Source of the DNA: Cladochytrium replicatum
Taxonomy: Eukaryota; Chytridiomycota; Chytridiomycetes; Cladochytriales; Cladochytriaceae
Direction: 5' to 3'
Assembly: GCA_025526935.1 (NCBI GenBank)
Contig: JAHLKD010000007.1
Coordinates: forward strand, 62,001 to 126,000
DNA: 64,000 nt
Below are positions 21,309 through 34,430 of this stretch, piece after piece. The first letter of the stretch is position 1. Each line of letters begins with the position of its first letter. A program made the translations under genes and the position numbers. The notes under the pieces are model-generated. The model was given only the letters and a program-made list of their open reading frames with translations. It was not told the origin of the DNA and ran no database searches.

Positions 21309-22053
21309 TTTAGTCCTGCGGTTTAAGCTCGTCAACAACTCTCCCACGCGTTTTAGAATGGTTTGCGGGCATTGGCTAATAATAAAATTATCACCAGCAT
21401 TGGTTAAAATATTCACGTTGGAAGAAGAGGGCCGGGGTTGGAGTTGGCTGTTGTCGTCGCACTTGTGTGTATTATAGGTGATAAGTCTTACCGCTGTGAT
21501 CACATCAAGCGTATTCTGTCCGTCACCTCGGTGCAGTGCAATCCATTCCACAATAAGAGCATACACAATCCATCTTTTGCACGTCCTACCATTCGACAAT
21601 CTCCATGTGTCCATTTGCAAGAGCCTGTTGCCTCACACTCACACTCTGCCAATCCACATCGAGCCCACTCCCCGCCCACCACTCCAGCACAACAAGCTGC
21701 CCCGTCCACGCCGCATCGTTCAGCACCTCCTCGTCCCAAACCAACTCCAATCCAGCACTGCCACATGTCCACGCATGCTCGCTTCCCGCCGGCACCAACT
21801 TGTGAGCTCGTTGAAGCCCGCTGGTCTTCCATCACTCGAGAACATTTACGTGCCCTGCGCACTGGCTTCCTCCATGGCAGTGTCTGCCCGTTCTAGCTCG
21901 CTTCATCCATCGCTTGGCAGGTGTAAGTTGGGGGCGCGATGGATTGGAGGAACAGGTCGAGTTACCGAGATCGTCTCACTTCATCATCGACATAGATTAA
22001 AAAAATACACCTTCCAAAAATATGTTACACTTCTCCCAATACAAAGCTGCCCG
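21309..22053. other. Intergenic region, no gene seen
   Basis: The interval separates two minus-strand genes. Open frames on the plus strand here run on antisense into the Cache gene and have no family resemblance. It should hold the promoter of the MRH-like gene. Confidence 0.5.
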
Positions 22054-23893
22054 CTAATGCGATCCACTCGGCCCCGCAACACCGTTCTGTCCTGCCGCAG
22101 CTTCCGAGTAACTCGGCGGCGGCGCGTCAGGCAGCATCTCTGTTACCCCATCCACGTCCTTCCATTTCGGCATCGCGCTGTTCCTAAAGTACGGGTTCGT
22201 CCCCACGACTTCCGCCTTCGCCGCCGCCTCTTTCACCTTCTCTACCATCGCGAAGAACCGCCTCTCGAGCTCCTCAGTCTCCTCCACCCTGGTGCCCCCG
22301 GCACGTTGCCCATCGCCCTCCTTCACGCCGTCAAACAAGTCCTTGTTTCCAATGTTGTTCGAGATGCGCTTGCTCTCCTCGATCAGGTTCTCGAGGGGTC
22401 GCACGGACGCGCGGGCGAGCGATAGGACAAGGACCAGGACGAGGGCGAGGACGACGAGGAAGGCGCCGAGGGAGGACGAGGCGAAGAGGGCGAGGGCGCG
22501 GTCCATTGCGGAGGAGGTGTCGCGGACGGGGGCGTCGATTGCGGAAGTTGGGTAGGCGGACAGGACGAAGAGGTAGGATGTTCCGCGGGAGGTTGGGAGC
22601 GCGAGGCGGCGGGCGACGAGGGCGTACGGAGTCGATGTGATTGGGTCGGTGTAGAGTTGCGAAAACGTTGCGTTAGGTGAGGGGTTGAGGGACGACAGAA
22701 TCGAGTTCCAGAGGTTGTCCGAGATCATGGGCAGTCGCGAGTCGTTGTACCTTAAGAAATATCATCGGTTTTCAGCTCAAACGCACAATACATTACTAGC
22801 ATCTGCTCCCACCTAAAGTTGCGCGGCTCCGTCCACGACACCGGATTCCAAAACGGATGCGCGACCGCGTTCCCGCTCGAACTCCACAGCGACACCTGCG
22901 CACCCACCGGCGCCGTCGTGTTCAGCCTGTCCATGACGCTGTTCACAAGCACATTGCAAGCCGCCACACCCTTCTCCCCGCCACCTTCCACCGGCGCCGA
23001 GATCGTAAGGACGTACCCCCTTCCCTGGAAATCCGCGTACGGCTCGCTGACCACGAACCCCGCCGAAGTGCCTCTGATCTTCACTGCGTCGTTGTACCAC
23101 GACCGCTGGCGGTGGTCGTAAGCGCCGTAAAAACGCACACGGTCGCCCGCGGTGCCCGGGAACGAGCGGAACACGCCGTTGTCAAAGCCGATGTAGATGG
23201 AGAGGAGGTCGTGGTCGGCAGCGAAGGAGGTGCGGAAGGCAGGGTCGACAGCTGTCGTGCGGTCGAGGGTGGTTTGCTGGGCTGCAGAGAGCGTTGGTGC
23301 GACGTCAGTTGAGGTCGTGCCGGCGAGGAGCCAGGTGCTGTGTTGGAGGGAGATGGTTTTGGTTTCGTACCGTTGTCCTGCAAAATAAGGATGAAGCTGA
23401 AGTTGTAGCGGTCGGGTCTCACACATACCCGCTGTTGGGACGATTGAGCCTGCGACAGCGACACCGGCGGGACTGTCAAAGTAGGATGCGGAAGCGGCGA
23501 AGGGGAAGTCCGCACGGAAGGAGTCTTGTGCGGAAGTAGCGACTGGGTACAGCGACGACTCGATCGCTCTTCGTAGGAGCATCTCGAAAAGGGTCGCGCC
23601 ATCTGTCGACGAGGCTACGAGCGTCGATTGAATCTGTGTTAAAATGTGGTTCAGCTCACTTATGGCCAATGTGGAGTTCACCTACATACCTGAGAGTTGA
23701 GAAGGTCTGTTGCGGTGCCTTTGATGTTGAATATGATTGCGATGAGGAAGATGAGTGCGATGATGTAGACAGAGAAGAGCGAGAGCGACACTGCGCACGA
23801 GAACACGATGGAGAGCTGTTTCCGTAGCGAGAATGAGTGCCAATCCTTGAAGAATCGCGACGGGTGAAAGCGAGAGGGTTGATTCGACACCAT
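22054..23893 (-). CDS. Double-Cache membrane receptor without enzymatic output domain
   Basis: Four exons (23893-23690, 23633-23429, 23377-22813, 22750-22054) give 556 residues. TM1 is at ~30-55 (VFSCAVSLSLFSVYIIALIF). The extracellular part (~65-410) has Cache hallmarks: YIGFDNGVFRSFPG, FYGAYDHRQRSWYNDAV, SEPYADFQGRGYVLTISAPV. TM2 is at ~418-445 (LGAFLVVLALVLVLVLSLA), followed by an R..RPLENLIEESKRI segment like the start of a HAMP linker. The cytoplasmic tail is only ~110 residues with a short coiled-coil-like stretch and a PPPSY motif, a possible WW-domain ligand (PPxY). Cache receptors sense small molecules outside the cell. No kinase, cyclase or methyl-accepting domain is present, so output must go through a partner. 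Ligand unknown. Confidence 0.8.
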
Positions 23894-24825
23894 TCTGATT
23901 GGGGAGTGATTCCTCCGGGTGTGGGTGTTGTTTTTAAAGGTCGTTAAGCAAACAAATTTTCGTGTGTGCGTGTGTGTGTCTGAGTTGTCTCAAATTTACA
24001 CCAGCCAATCACACAGCAACGTGCGTCGGTGGAACATGGCGCACTGCACTACGGATACTCAAGAAAGCATTGCAATGATCTCACACGCATTCACGGCTAC
24101 ACTCAAACCGCCTTCAGTGGAACGTACCGTGAAGCGATTTGAATATATCGTGAAGCGGTTGGACATGGGAATGAAAGGATGTCACCGCTTCGAGGTGATC
24201 ACAAACACTTTGGATAACAAACCCACTGCAACACACCAGCAGCAACAACAACCGCAATACACGACTTACGGGCAGCGAGACATGCACATGCACGCCGAGG
24301 TGTTCCATCGCTCCGCGGTGGTTACCATGTTTTTACTTTGTCCCGCTTCCGCCCTCCACTACTGCATTGATTTTGATTCTGCTGATCTGCTGGCAACCGC
24401 ACGTGAGTTGTCGTGAGAAGTGAGTGAGTGAATCATGTGCCGTGAGTGATTGAATCATTCATTCATTTTTGTGGAACGTGAAACATCCCCGATCACATCC
24501 GAAGTGGTTGGGGTTGCCCGGGTATCTGGTATGTGCTCAATTTTGCTTTTGCTTCATGACGTATTGTTTAACAATGTCTGTCGTACAGATAGTGTGCTAC
24601 ACTGTATAATTAATCCGTAGTAGGATATGCTGCGTTATCTCTCCACAACCACCAGAGTGTGGTCTGCCCTCACAGTATTACTACTATTATAATTGTAATT
24701 ATAATCATCATCATCACAAATTTTCCGTTGGCTTGCTGTGCTTCCCCACTGACTCACGTTGCCAGTCTCTTATTATAAATTTGCTGCTTTTCTTCTTACG
24801 CCCTCCCTCTCGCCGTTCCAATCCA
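23894..24825. other. Intergenic region; one doubtful small frame
   Basis: This is the divergent upstream region of the Cache receptor and globin 2. A 126-codon plus-strand frame from ATG 24036 to 24416 contains a short poly-Gln run and resembles nothing known; I do not call it a gene. The stretch near 24680-24720 is AT-rich with repeated ATCATC. Confidence 0.35.
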
Positions 24826-26318
24826 ATGGCTCAGAGCATCTCCGCTTACAGATATCCCTCCGACCAAGAATGCCGAATCATCACTGACACCTGGGCAATG
24901 ATCTCAGACCAGAACAGATTCAAGCGTCTCGGCCTCACTGTCTTCCAGCAGGATCTTGTCGACAGACCAATCCGCCCGGTCATCGACTCGACAGACGCTC
25001 CTCTCCCGCCATTCGAAAGCAGCCTAGCCCCGTCATTCCATCCAAACTCAATCTCTGCTTCCGTCGTCGCTGGTAAATACTGCAACGGGGCCCCCGAAAC
25101 CCACACATATCTTACCGTGCTGACCTTCCCATCCACTAGCTGCAAACGCCCGCAGAACGTTCCGCGACTCTCCGCACCCACACTTCGCCAACCCGCCCTC
25201 GAATGCACCCCCAGTCCACTTTGCCTGTATTTTAATTCCACAACAGCCCCCACTCCAACAAGAGCACTTACATCAACTCTTTTCCCCAGCCAATGTCGCT
25301 CACCACATTGACGCTCCCGCCGTCATCAACCCATACAGACACCACACAATGGTCCAAAAGGACCCATCCGCTCTTTCAGCAGACTCGGAATCCGTCAACA
25401 GCTCCTCATCAAGCAGCGACGCTACCACTTCAACGACTCCACAGACCCAGCACAACAGCTCGCCGCCGCAACCAGAGCAAAAGGGCGGATACAAACATCC
25501 GCTGAGCGGTCTCACACCAGCCCAGGTCGACCAAATCTCCCCCGCGACACAGTTCATCATGCAGTTTTACCAAAACTTGATCGACTCCAACCCTTACATG
25601 TAAGCGTTTAGCACGAGTGGGGATTTGAATGTGCATGTGCTGACAATAGTCGACTGATGCATCATATTGTCCGCTTTCTTTTCTTTTATCCCAAGGCAAG
25701 GAATATTCACCGACATACTCAAGTGAGTTTCCAAAATAGAAATCCATTTTCACACCGTCTAGTTCCCCCTGCTCATTTTTTCCCCCCAGACAATCCACCA
25801 TGTTCAGCGGCCTCCTCGGCAAAATGGTCCGCGAAGTCCACAACCTGCGCGACCCGTCCTTGGCCTCCGAAGTCCGCAAACTCGGCTACCGCCACCGCGT
25901 CGTCTACCGGATCTCCGACCCAATGTACGACGCTCTCGGCGCCTCCTTGGTCCGCACCGTCCGGCACTGGCTCCTCGCCGACGGCTCCTGGGCGCCCGAG
26001 ATCGACTGGGCCTGGATGTGCGTGTATAGCCTCCTCGCGACGTGGATGAAGGAGGGCGGCGCGTGGGAGCACACCGGCCCGCCGTCGCATCAGCAGCCGA
26101 GACGCAGCGGGAGCGTGTCTGCGGGATTGGACGCCGGGGGCGGGGGAGAGGACCAGAGGGCGTTGGAGGAACGGTATGCGGATATGATGCGGCAGAAGCT
26201 GGGGGGTGGAAGTACCAGCGGGAGTGGGAATAGTAGCCTGGCGGCGAGCGATGAGTATGGTGGGAGCCCGAGGAAAAAGTGGTACAAGAGCGACCATGAT
26301 CGTTGCGTTATTTCTTGA
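24826..26318 (+). CDS. Single-domain globin with C-terminal CaaX box (globin 2)
   Basis: Five exons (24826-25072, 25140-25226, 25290-25599, 25696-25722, 25790-26318) give 399 residues. It is a paralogue of globin 1: helix A CRIITDTWAMI, the shared VINPYRHHTM block inside the insert, then QFIMQFYQNLIDSNPYM, CD1 Phe in GIFTDIL, distal Gln in LKQSTMFSGLL, proximal His in LGYRHRVVY and helix H EIDWAWMCVYSLLATWM. It also ends in CVIS after a basic stretch (RKKWYKSDHDR). Intron positions after PYM and after the IFTDILK codons are shared with globin 1, but the two introns around the 10-nt exon are absent. The insert between helices A and B is shorter (~190 residues). Membrane anchoring by a prenyl group is inferred from the CaaX box alone. 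Confidence 0.85.
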
Positions 26319-26944
26319 GTTGAGCTGATCGCGGGCGGGTATTGATCTGTTTTCGGGAGCGGGATTCACCAACCTTGGGAAATGCTTTCCACAGTATTTC
26401 TTTTTTCATGATTATAATTTCGGGCCTTTTTTGTGGCTCCTAGTTAGCACTTTGGCAACTATTCGGAGTTGCTGCAGCCAGAAAGCTCTCTAGATCTGTC
26501 TCAATCTGCATCTTCCCCCCTGAAAGCATGACCCCGCTTTGCGTTGTTCTGTACGCATCGAGTTAGATTTAGATTGCAGCTTAAATATGATCGAAAGTAA
26601 CAGCTACCATCTTTTCTTTTTTTTTGAGCTCAGTTTATATTACTACCCATTTCAATTCATTCGGTTTCCCAATTATTAGTGCGGTTTAGAAGAAATTGCA
26701 AGTGAATTTCTTTGTCATTATTCTTCGACTCCTTTGATGGACTTTGTCATCTCTTGTCTTTCATTCTTCATGGACTCCACAACTGCATCATCCAACCAGT
26801 GGCAGCATGTCTGCGTTTCTGTGTGTTTTTCGTCGCTACCACATTAACAACAGCAACCTCCATCCATCCAAAATGCGAATCAAATGATAAAACCTCCTAC
26901 CAATTGTCCATAGAATTCTCCCCACAGCAGGGAACTCTTTTGTG
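26319..26944. other. Intergenic region, no gene seen
   Basis: The interval separates the 3' ends of globin 2 (plus) and the adenylate kinase gene (minus). It is AT-rich and without a recognisable gene. Confidence 0.5.
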
Positions 26945-28036
<1,092 letters not shown>

Positions 28037-28165
28037 CACAAGGCGGGACTGAGCGACGGATGTGGCTTAGAATGATGGATGGGAACAATACCCCAGTAGC
28101 AAAGGTGCAGCCAACGTCATGGGGGATGGTACAGGTGTGTATGACTGATGGTGTGCATGCAAGGA
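28037..28165. promoter_or_regulatory. Divergent promoter interval (adenylate kinase / MFS transporter)
   Basis: About 130 bp separate the adenylate kinase start from the first supported MFS codon. Part may be an unrecognised first exon of the MFS gene. Confidence 0.35.
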
Positions 28166-29975
28166 ATGCATGGCGAATATGCTACATGCCGGGCTAAATC
28201 GTGTTCGTTTGGCACTTGTCACTGGCAGATTGGTGCGTTCTGGTTCTCATATCACTTGTTTGGTGGGTAAATTTACATGAACGAGTATGACGGAAGTTGC
28301 AGTTTCTGATTCATTATGTGATTGCGTAGGATTCCTCTTGACGGTTGTCATCGTGCCGGCACAGGTGGAGAGGATCGTCGGCGACGAGAATAAGGGCACA
28401 GGACTGAGTTTAGCGACGGTATGGGCAGGGATCGTTTCTCTTTTCCTCGGCATCGTTCTTGGCAAATGGAATGGCATGTGATTCCAAAAGTTATTCCTTT
28501 ACCCTGACTAACTCTCTACAAAACAGACCGCTTCACATCACCGTACGGCCGAAGAAGACCCTGGATCCTCGCCGGAACCCTCCTCACCTGCCTCTCCACC
28601 CTCCTCCTTCGACCTCCATTCGCTCTCTACGCAATAGGCTACGTGATCCTCCAATCCAGCATGCTCGTCGCCTCCGTGCCATTCAACGGCCTAGTGGCAG
28701 ACATCACCTCCGCATCTCCAAACCCCTCCGTCGCATCTTCGGCGTTTTCGGCTATCCTGGGAGCGCTCAACCTCGCTGCGTATCTTGCCGGCGCGCTGTT
28801 GGGCATCGCGACTGACGGATTGGGTTTCTCAGGAACTTTTGCGGTGATCTCGGGGATCCATGTGGTGGGCACTCTGGTGACGACGTTTTCGGCGGATGAG
28901 GAGAGGTTAGGAAAACCGACGCTGGGGTATGAGAGGATCGAGGATCAGGAAGATGAGAGAGACGACATCGGTCAAGACCAAGCGCGCGTAGAGATCGAAT
29001 CTGGGGAGACTGATGTGCAGCATAACCTGGAACCTGGGGGGTACTCACAGGTTTCGTCTTCGAGAGCGTCTCCCTTTCCTCCACGACCAACTCCTCGTCA
29101 GTCGGAAGATCCACATCAGCAACCAAGGCCCAATTCAAATCGCAATCGCTTTCAACAGTTTTACGCGTTCTGGCAGGACAATCTCCGTCCGTTGGTCCAA
29201 CATCGCAACTTTCGCCTCGTCTTCATAAGCCGACTCCTTTTCCAGCTCGGGGTCTTCACAGTGCAACAATTTCTCCAATAGTACGCTCACATACACCGGG
29301 ATTAAATTCTATCCACGCTAACTCTTCTCTACAGCTGGGTAGCGGATTGCGTCGACACAAAGCTCCCAAGTACACAAGCTGTATCACTCGCACTCCTCCC
29401 TCTACTCATCGTGAGCCCGATCGGTGCGGCTGCCGTTGCGCGCGGAAAATTTGCGCAGAGGCGGAAGCCTATCATATATGCTTCCGCGTCCGCGATGGCC
29501 CTTGCGTGCGTGCTCATGCTTGGGACAACGACATTCACCGGAGCGCTGGCGGCTTCAACTATCTTTGGAATAGGCTATGGCCCATTCCTTAGCGTCGGTA
29601 AGTCGAATCAATCATCATCGAATCGATCAGTTTTGTTTGTATTACAGAGCTAACTTCTTTGATTTGCAGAGTTCGCTCTGCTCATGGATGTCCTCCCGGA
29701 CGCGCAAAACGCTGCGCGCGATATTTCCCTCTGGCACACTGCACTCGTTCTACCTCAAGGTCAGTTGGTTCGATATTTCGCATGGTTGATTCTCATTTGT
29801 TTTGATAGTGTTAGCAACACCTGTGATCGGTTGGGCGAGGGACTTTTTCCAGATGCTCGGAGACCCTGCTCATCTGGATATCCATTGTCTAGGATATAAA
29901 GTAGTGTATTCCACATGCTTGGGATATTTCATCGCTGGTGCCTGGGTCACATTCCTAATTTTCGGTGTTGAATAA
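28166..29975 (+). CDS. Major facilitator superfamily transporter, sugar-cation symporter-like
   Basis: Six exons (28166-28262, 28330-28461, 28527-29280, 29335-29597, 29670-29759, 29809-29975) give about 500 residues. TM1 reads WQIGAFWFSYHLFGFLLTV and leads into VPAQVERIVGDENKG. The loop after TM2 has DRFTSPYGRRRPWIL, the DRxxxxxGRRRPW signature of GPH/SUC-like MFS carriers. A charged loop (~215-310) splits the two halves, and the second half ends AGAWVTFLIFGVE. Substrate is unknown, with sugars the family-based guess. The intron after VLD starts with GC (GCAAAT) rather than GT, and phase supports it. The first exon is uncertain; an upstream exon ending at the AG before ATTGGTGCG is possible. 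Confidence 0.75.
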
Positions 29976-30000
29976 CTTACACGTGACACCATAAAACCAA

Positions 30001-30255
30001 ATGTTCCTTGCGCTGGTCACAAACTTTGCGAGGACAGCAAGCAGAGCGACACCGCATGTAACCACGCTCTTTCGAAGATGGCCTACCCTGAACAACACGT
30101 TGCCGTCTGCACCGCTGCAGCAGATCGCTCAGAAGCACGTCCCCGCCCGCGACAGCAGCAACAAGAAACTGCCTGGTTACCTTCTCCCAAAGCAAAAGGC
30201 CCGGACAGAAATCCTGAAGACAATGCTCAAGGTAAAGAAAGCACAAATCATTTGA
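30001..30255 (+). CDS. Possible small basic protein, unrecognised
   Basis: An 84-residue frame begins MFLALVTNFARTASRATP, which is amphipathic and free of acidic residues like a mitochondrial presequence. It continues with a Lys-rich segment LPKQKARTEILKTML. I do not recognise the family. A second frame downstream (to 30389) contains LFLEYKNLYRRLGEIL, slightly LYR-like, and may be a further exon, but no phase-consistent splice was found. It could also be noise. Confidence 0.3.
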   Translation: MFLALVTNFARTASRATPHVTTLFRRWPTLNNTLPSAPLQQIAQKHVPARDSSNKKLPGYLLPKQKARTEILKTMLKVKKAQII

Positions 30256-30560
30256 AAAAGGTCCCCCTTAGGGTATCCTTGTTTCTCGAGTACAAAAACT
30301 TATATAGGCGGTTAGGCGAAATTCTTCAGGATGAGAATCGGGAAGACTGGGCAGAGACCCAAGCGACCACGATATGGAAGGGACGATAGAGTGGTTTCAA
30401 AAATGAACATTTGATTAATATACTTTCGAATGTGCTGTTTGTTGCTAAACGGTAGCAAGCTTCTTGCATAATTTTTTTGTTTCAAAAAATGAAATCAGAG
30501 TAAATTACTGTCCTCTTTTACCTCAGTTTTTTAACTTATTATAACATACGAACAATTTCT

Positions 30561-30846
30561 TTTTTTTTTTTTTGAACTTCATAATATGTATTTATTATCC
30601 AACCAATACATATCAGCCGGTGGTGCAAAATCCAAATACAAGTGTAAAAAATACACGTAAATTGGCAGCACATGGGGAGCCGTGCGAGCCGTAGGAAAAG
30701 TAAAATGTTTCAAAACACTAAGGCATATCCAAATCAACAAAAGCAGACAAGATAGAATCAGGAGCTGGAGACAAAACTAGTCATAACCAAGACAGTTTGA
30801 CCAAATGCGGTTAAGTGCAATAAGAAAAAACCTACTGGGAAAAGGT
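30561..30846 (-). mobile_element. LINE A 3' fragment (distal end of minus-strand array)
   Basis: On the minus strand this is the last ~285 bp of family A: the end of ORF2, the 3' UTR with TTTCCTACGGCTCGCACGG, and a poly(A) at the 30561 end. It has more changes than the neighbouring copies (for example an ORF2 end altered by a 2-nt loss), so it is older. Unique sequence lies beyond it. Confidence 0.85.
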
Positions 30847-30879
30847 TTTTTTTTTTTTTTTTTTTTTTGAACTTCAGCT
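30847..30879 (-). mobile_element. Ultra-short LINE tail: GCTGAAGTTC plus poly(A)
   Basis: In the minus-strand sense, the full copy ends ...TGAAGTTC-A(n). GCTGAAGTTC and a second A-run follow before the next fragment starts. Eight of the ten bases equal the element's 3' end. It looks like an insertion truncated almost to nothing, or a reduplicated tail. Confidence 0.5.
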
Positions 30880-31046
30880 TTTTTTTTTTTTTTTTTTTTT
30901 TTTGAACTTCATAATATGTATTTATTGTCCAACCAATACATATCACCCGCTGGTGCAAAATCCAAATACAAGTGTAAAAATACACGTAAATTGGCAGCAC
31001 ATGGGGAGCCGTGCGAGCCGTAGGAAAAGTAAAATGTTTCAAAACA

Positions 31047-34000
31047 CTAAGGCATATCCAAATCAACAAAAGCAGACAAGATACAATCAGGAGCTGGAGA
31101 CAAAACTAACTCATAACCAAGACAGTTTGACCAAATGCGGTTAAGTGCACGAAGAACAAGAACCCACTGGGAAAAGGCAGGGGAAGGATAAAAAGGCCGT
31201 GGTGAAAGCATATCAATTGCAATGTCAAGAGGTAGGCGGGGATCGTCAGGCGGGCCTAAATCAAAACTAGCAGACAAACTAGCACGCAAATGTAGACACA
31301 CAGAGACATGGGCACGCGACACTTCAGGGGCATCATGACAGTTCCTACAATAAGGTCGGGGGTTTGGAAACAGGCGGCCAAGCCGATATAGCAGGAACAA
31401 ACGAAGACATACTGTTGGGAGATGTTGGTGTGGGGGTAGCAACAAAGGGTGGCGAAGTTTCAAATTGCGGACAGGGGCAAACGAAACTGCAATTGGTCCA
31501 TTATGCGCAACAGCTAAAGACTGAAAATGCAACATCAACAGATGAAGTGGGAGCACAACAGGCATAGGAACAATGAGATCATTGTGACAAGCGGAAAAAT
31601 AAGGAGATGAACCATAACCGACTGGAGATGACCGATAGAATTGCAACACAGCAGCTGGTAACAGAGGGCTGGAATCACTAGACCAGCGAGCAAACATACG
31701 TGCCTGAAGGTACTTCAGCCTGAACTCAAAAGTAGGAATTTGCGCTAACAGCAACAAACCAACACGCGAAGTGGTATGGGCTATCGAAAACAGACGACAC
31801 AGTGCATGATAACAAAAACGCTCGAGTACCTGAAGCTGAGCAGTGGAAGGCCGAATAAGTGCTAAACCAAACTCAAGTGAAGGTCTAATAAAAGACAAAA
31901 ACAACAACCTGGCAACACGAGGAGCAGACCCACCAAAGTACGAGACATAAGGTGCAAAAAGATACAATGAGGCACGAGCTTTCTCTAAGCGATGATCAAT
32001 AGTTGCAGCAAGATCAAACCCTTCAATAGTAAAATAGTGACCAAGGTATCTAAATGAAACCTCTACAGGGAGGGCAGAGCCATGAAGCTTCAAAGGGGTG
32101 GGTAACCGTTGAGAAGATAACACAGCACACTTTGAAGGTGAAAACACAAAATGAGAAGCTAAAGCAAAATCTTCACAAATTTTCAATGCACGTTGGGCTT
32201 GCTCAGGGGTGGCAGAAAACAAAGCTATGTCATCAGCAAAAAACAACGAATTGAAAACAGGAGTATTATAAGAAAACCTAGCAAGATGAGAAGATTCACG
32301 ACGAAGGAGCTGTGCTAAAGGATTGATGAAAAACTGAGTACAAGAACGGAGACAAAACAGAACCTTGAAAAAGACCTCGTGGAAGCGAAAACAAATCAGA
32401 AGAACGATTCTCTATAACAACCTGAGAAGAACAACGATCAAACATACTCATCAAAACAGAGATCAAACGGTTTGGAATTCTGGGAAATTGACGAAGACGT
32501 TCCCACAAAAGAGGCCTATGCACAGTATCATACGCTGCTTTAATATCTAAGAAAGTAACACAATAAGGCAGAGCAGTGCGGGAAGCCCGTCGAAGGGTAG
32601 CATCTAATGCAAAAACACACTCAACACCTGAACAATTGGCCTGGAAACCAGCTTGGGCGGGATCAAGTTTACCAACATGAGCTACAAGCATAGGAAGCAG
32701 GGTACGCTCAAAGATTTTTCTATCAACATTGGTTAAAGTAATGTGGGGCGGTACTGACTAATATCACCAATGGAGCCCTTATTCTTCCAAACAGGTAACA
32801 ACAAGCCAGCATTCCAGGCAGAGGGCGACAAACCTGAACGGAAAATAGCGTTTGAAAGTTGAACAAAAAGGATAGCAACATCAGAAGCTAACGGCTTAAA
32901 TAACTCAGCTGGAATATGGTTTGGGCCAGGAGCAGAGTTGTTTGGGGAAGAACGAATAGCACAAACAAAGTCACTAACACTAACTGACACAGAATCATTC
33001 AGCGCATGTAGACGAACGTGTTCTGCACTGGCAGAGGATTGTGCAAACTGAGTCTGATAAACGGAGGCAAAGTGATTGCGATAATGAGATAAAGAGGCAG
33101 GATCAGACAATAAACCACTTGCAGCTGAGCGCCGTTGATGACACCTACGCGCGGTGGAAAGAACTTTGCTAACCTCGGTTAAAGAACTAGGAGAAGAACT
33201 AAACATATTGTCGCCAGAAGCCTCTCGAGCTCGCTGAGAAAGAGACCAAGTACGAAAAGCTTTGACACGCTCACGCGATAGCCGGTCACGCTCCAAGCGG
33301 CAATACTCAACTAAACCAGGATCAGGATCATCACAGGAAGAAACAGCTAAATAGTGCTTATGAGCAAGTAAGTAGCTCCGTCGCAAGGCCACTAAATGCG
33401 GCGGCAACAATGGCAGGGCAGGGCGACGGCGAACTAAACTGGGGGGTCCAATGACACAAGCAGCACATGAAGTAACAAAGGACAAAATAATATCCAATGC
33501 AGAGTCAATACATCCCTGTGCAACATCCACAGACATTTGGGCAAAGGCGGGAGCTTCTAAAATTGGACTGAGTGCAGCATTGACATCAGCAAGGGTGGGA
33601 TCAAAAAACAAATGTCCCACATCCTCCATTGCTTGAAAGACAGCAGGTTCACGCAACAGATGAGCAGCCCAGCGCTTGTGGGGGGGTGCAGCAGAGGGAG
33701 CGCTGGCATTGGGAGGAGCAAAAGAAAAAACAGCTGTAACCGGAAAATGGTCAGAAGCCCAAGGCATAAACTCGCCGTCGGCTAGACGACTATGAACTAT
33801 GTAAGAAATAGGATCACATTGAAGCAGAGGATTGACAAACAACAAATCGATAATGGAGTCACCATTGCGAGAAGAAAATGTGGGGTTATGACAGGAAGGG
33901 TGCTTAACTAGAGAGAAACTAGCGGCAGAAATAAATTGCTCAAACAACCTACCCCTACGATTTGAAGAATGATCACCAGTAGCTAGAAAACGGGCATTGA

Positions 34001-34430
34001 AATCGCCCAACAAAAGAACAGGGCACGGAGACGACGGGACATGTTGAGGAAGTGAAGCAATAAACTCTTCAAGGAAGGGGTCCTGAGCAATACCACACGG
34101 AGGCAAATAATACCCTCCAACCAAAAGCCCACGAAATGTAAACCATAGAGAGGTGCCACCATAACTAGAAACGAGACGGAAATCAGAAGCTCTACAAAGA
34201 CTGCGATTGATCAAGACTCCCACACCAGCCCGTCGTGTACCCGATGACCCAGGAGAAAAACGAGTGTCAAAAATCAAATCTGGAGAAGGCAGCGGGTCTA
34301 AAGGAAAAAGGTGTGTTTCAGTCAGGAGCAGAAAAACAATGTGATTTGCGCGCATAAAACGAAACAGTGAATCAAGAACTCCAAAGCTCAAATTGCGACA
34401 ATTGAAGGTACCAACTCGAACACTAATCAT
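31047..34430 (-). pseudogene. LINE A ORF2, frameshifted
   Basis: Compared with the intact 1126-codon ORF2 at 2395, this copy is 3 nt longer. A 2-nt insertion near 32744 breaks the frame before the core RT motifs, and one extra A lies in an A-run near 32325. The endonuclease part (565 codons) is open; the RT is not read in one frame. The breaks are simple and recent. Confidence 0.88.

Noticed and set aside
21478-22425. A 315-codon plus-strand frame
   Set aside because: It runs antisense over the Cache receptor's last exon, has a biased His/Arg/Pro composition and no family resemblance.
24036-24416. A 126-codon poly-Gln protein gene
   Set aside because: No homology, no supporting splice or codon signal, and it sits in a promoter region between divergent genes.
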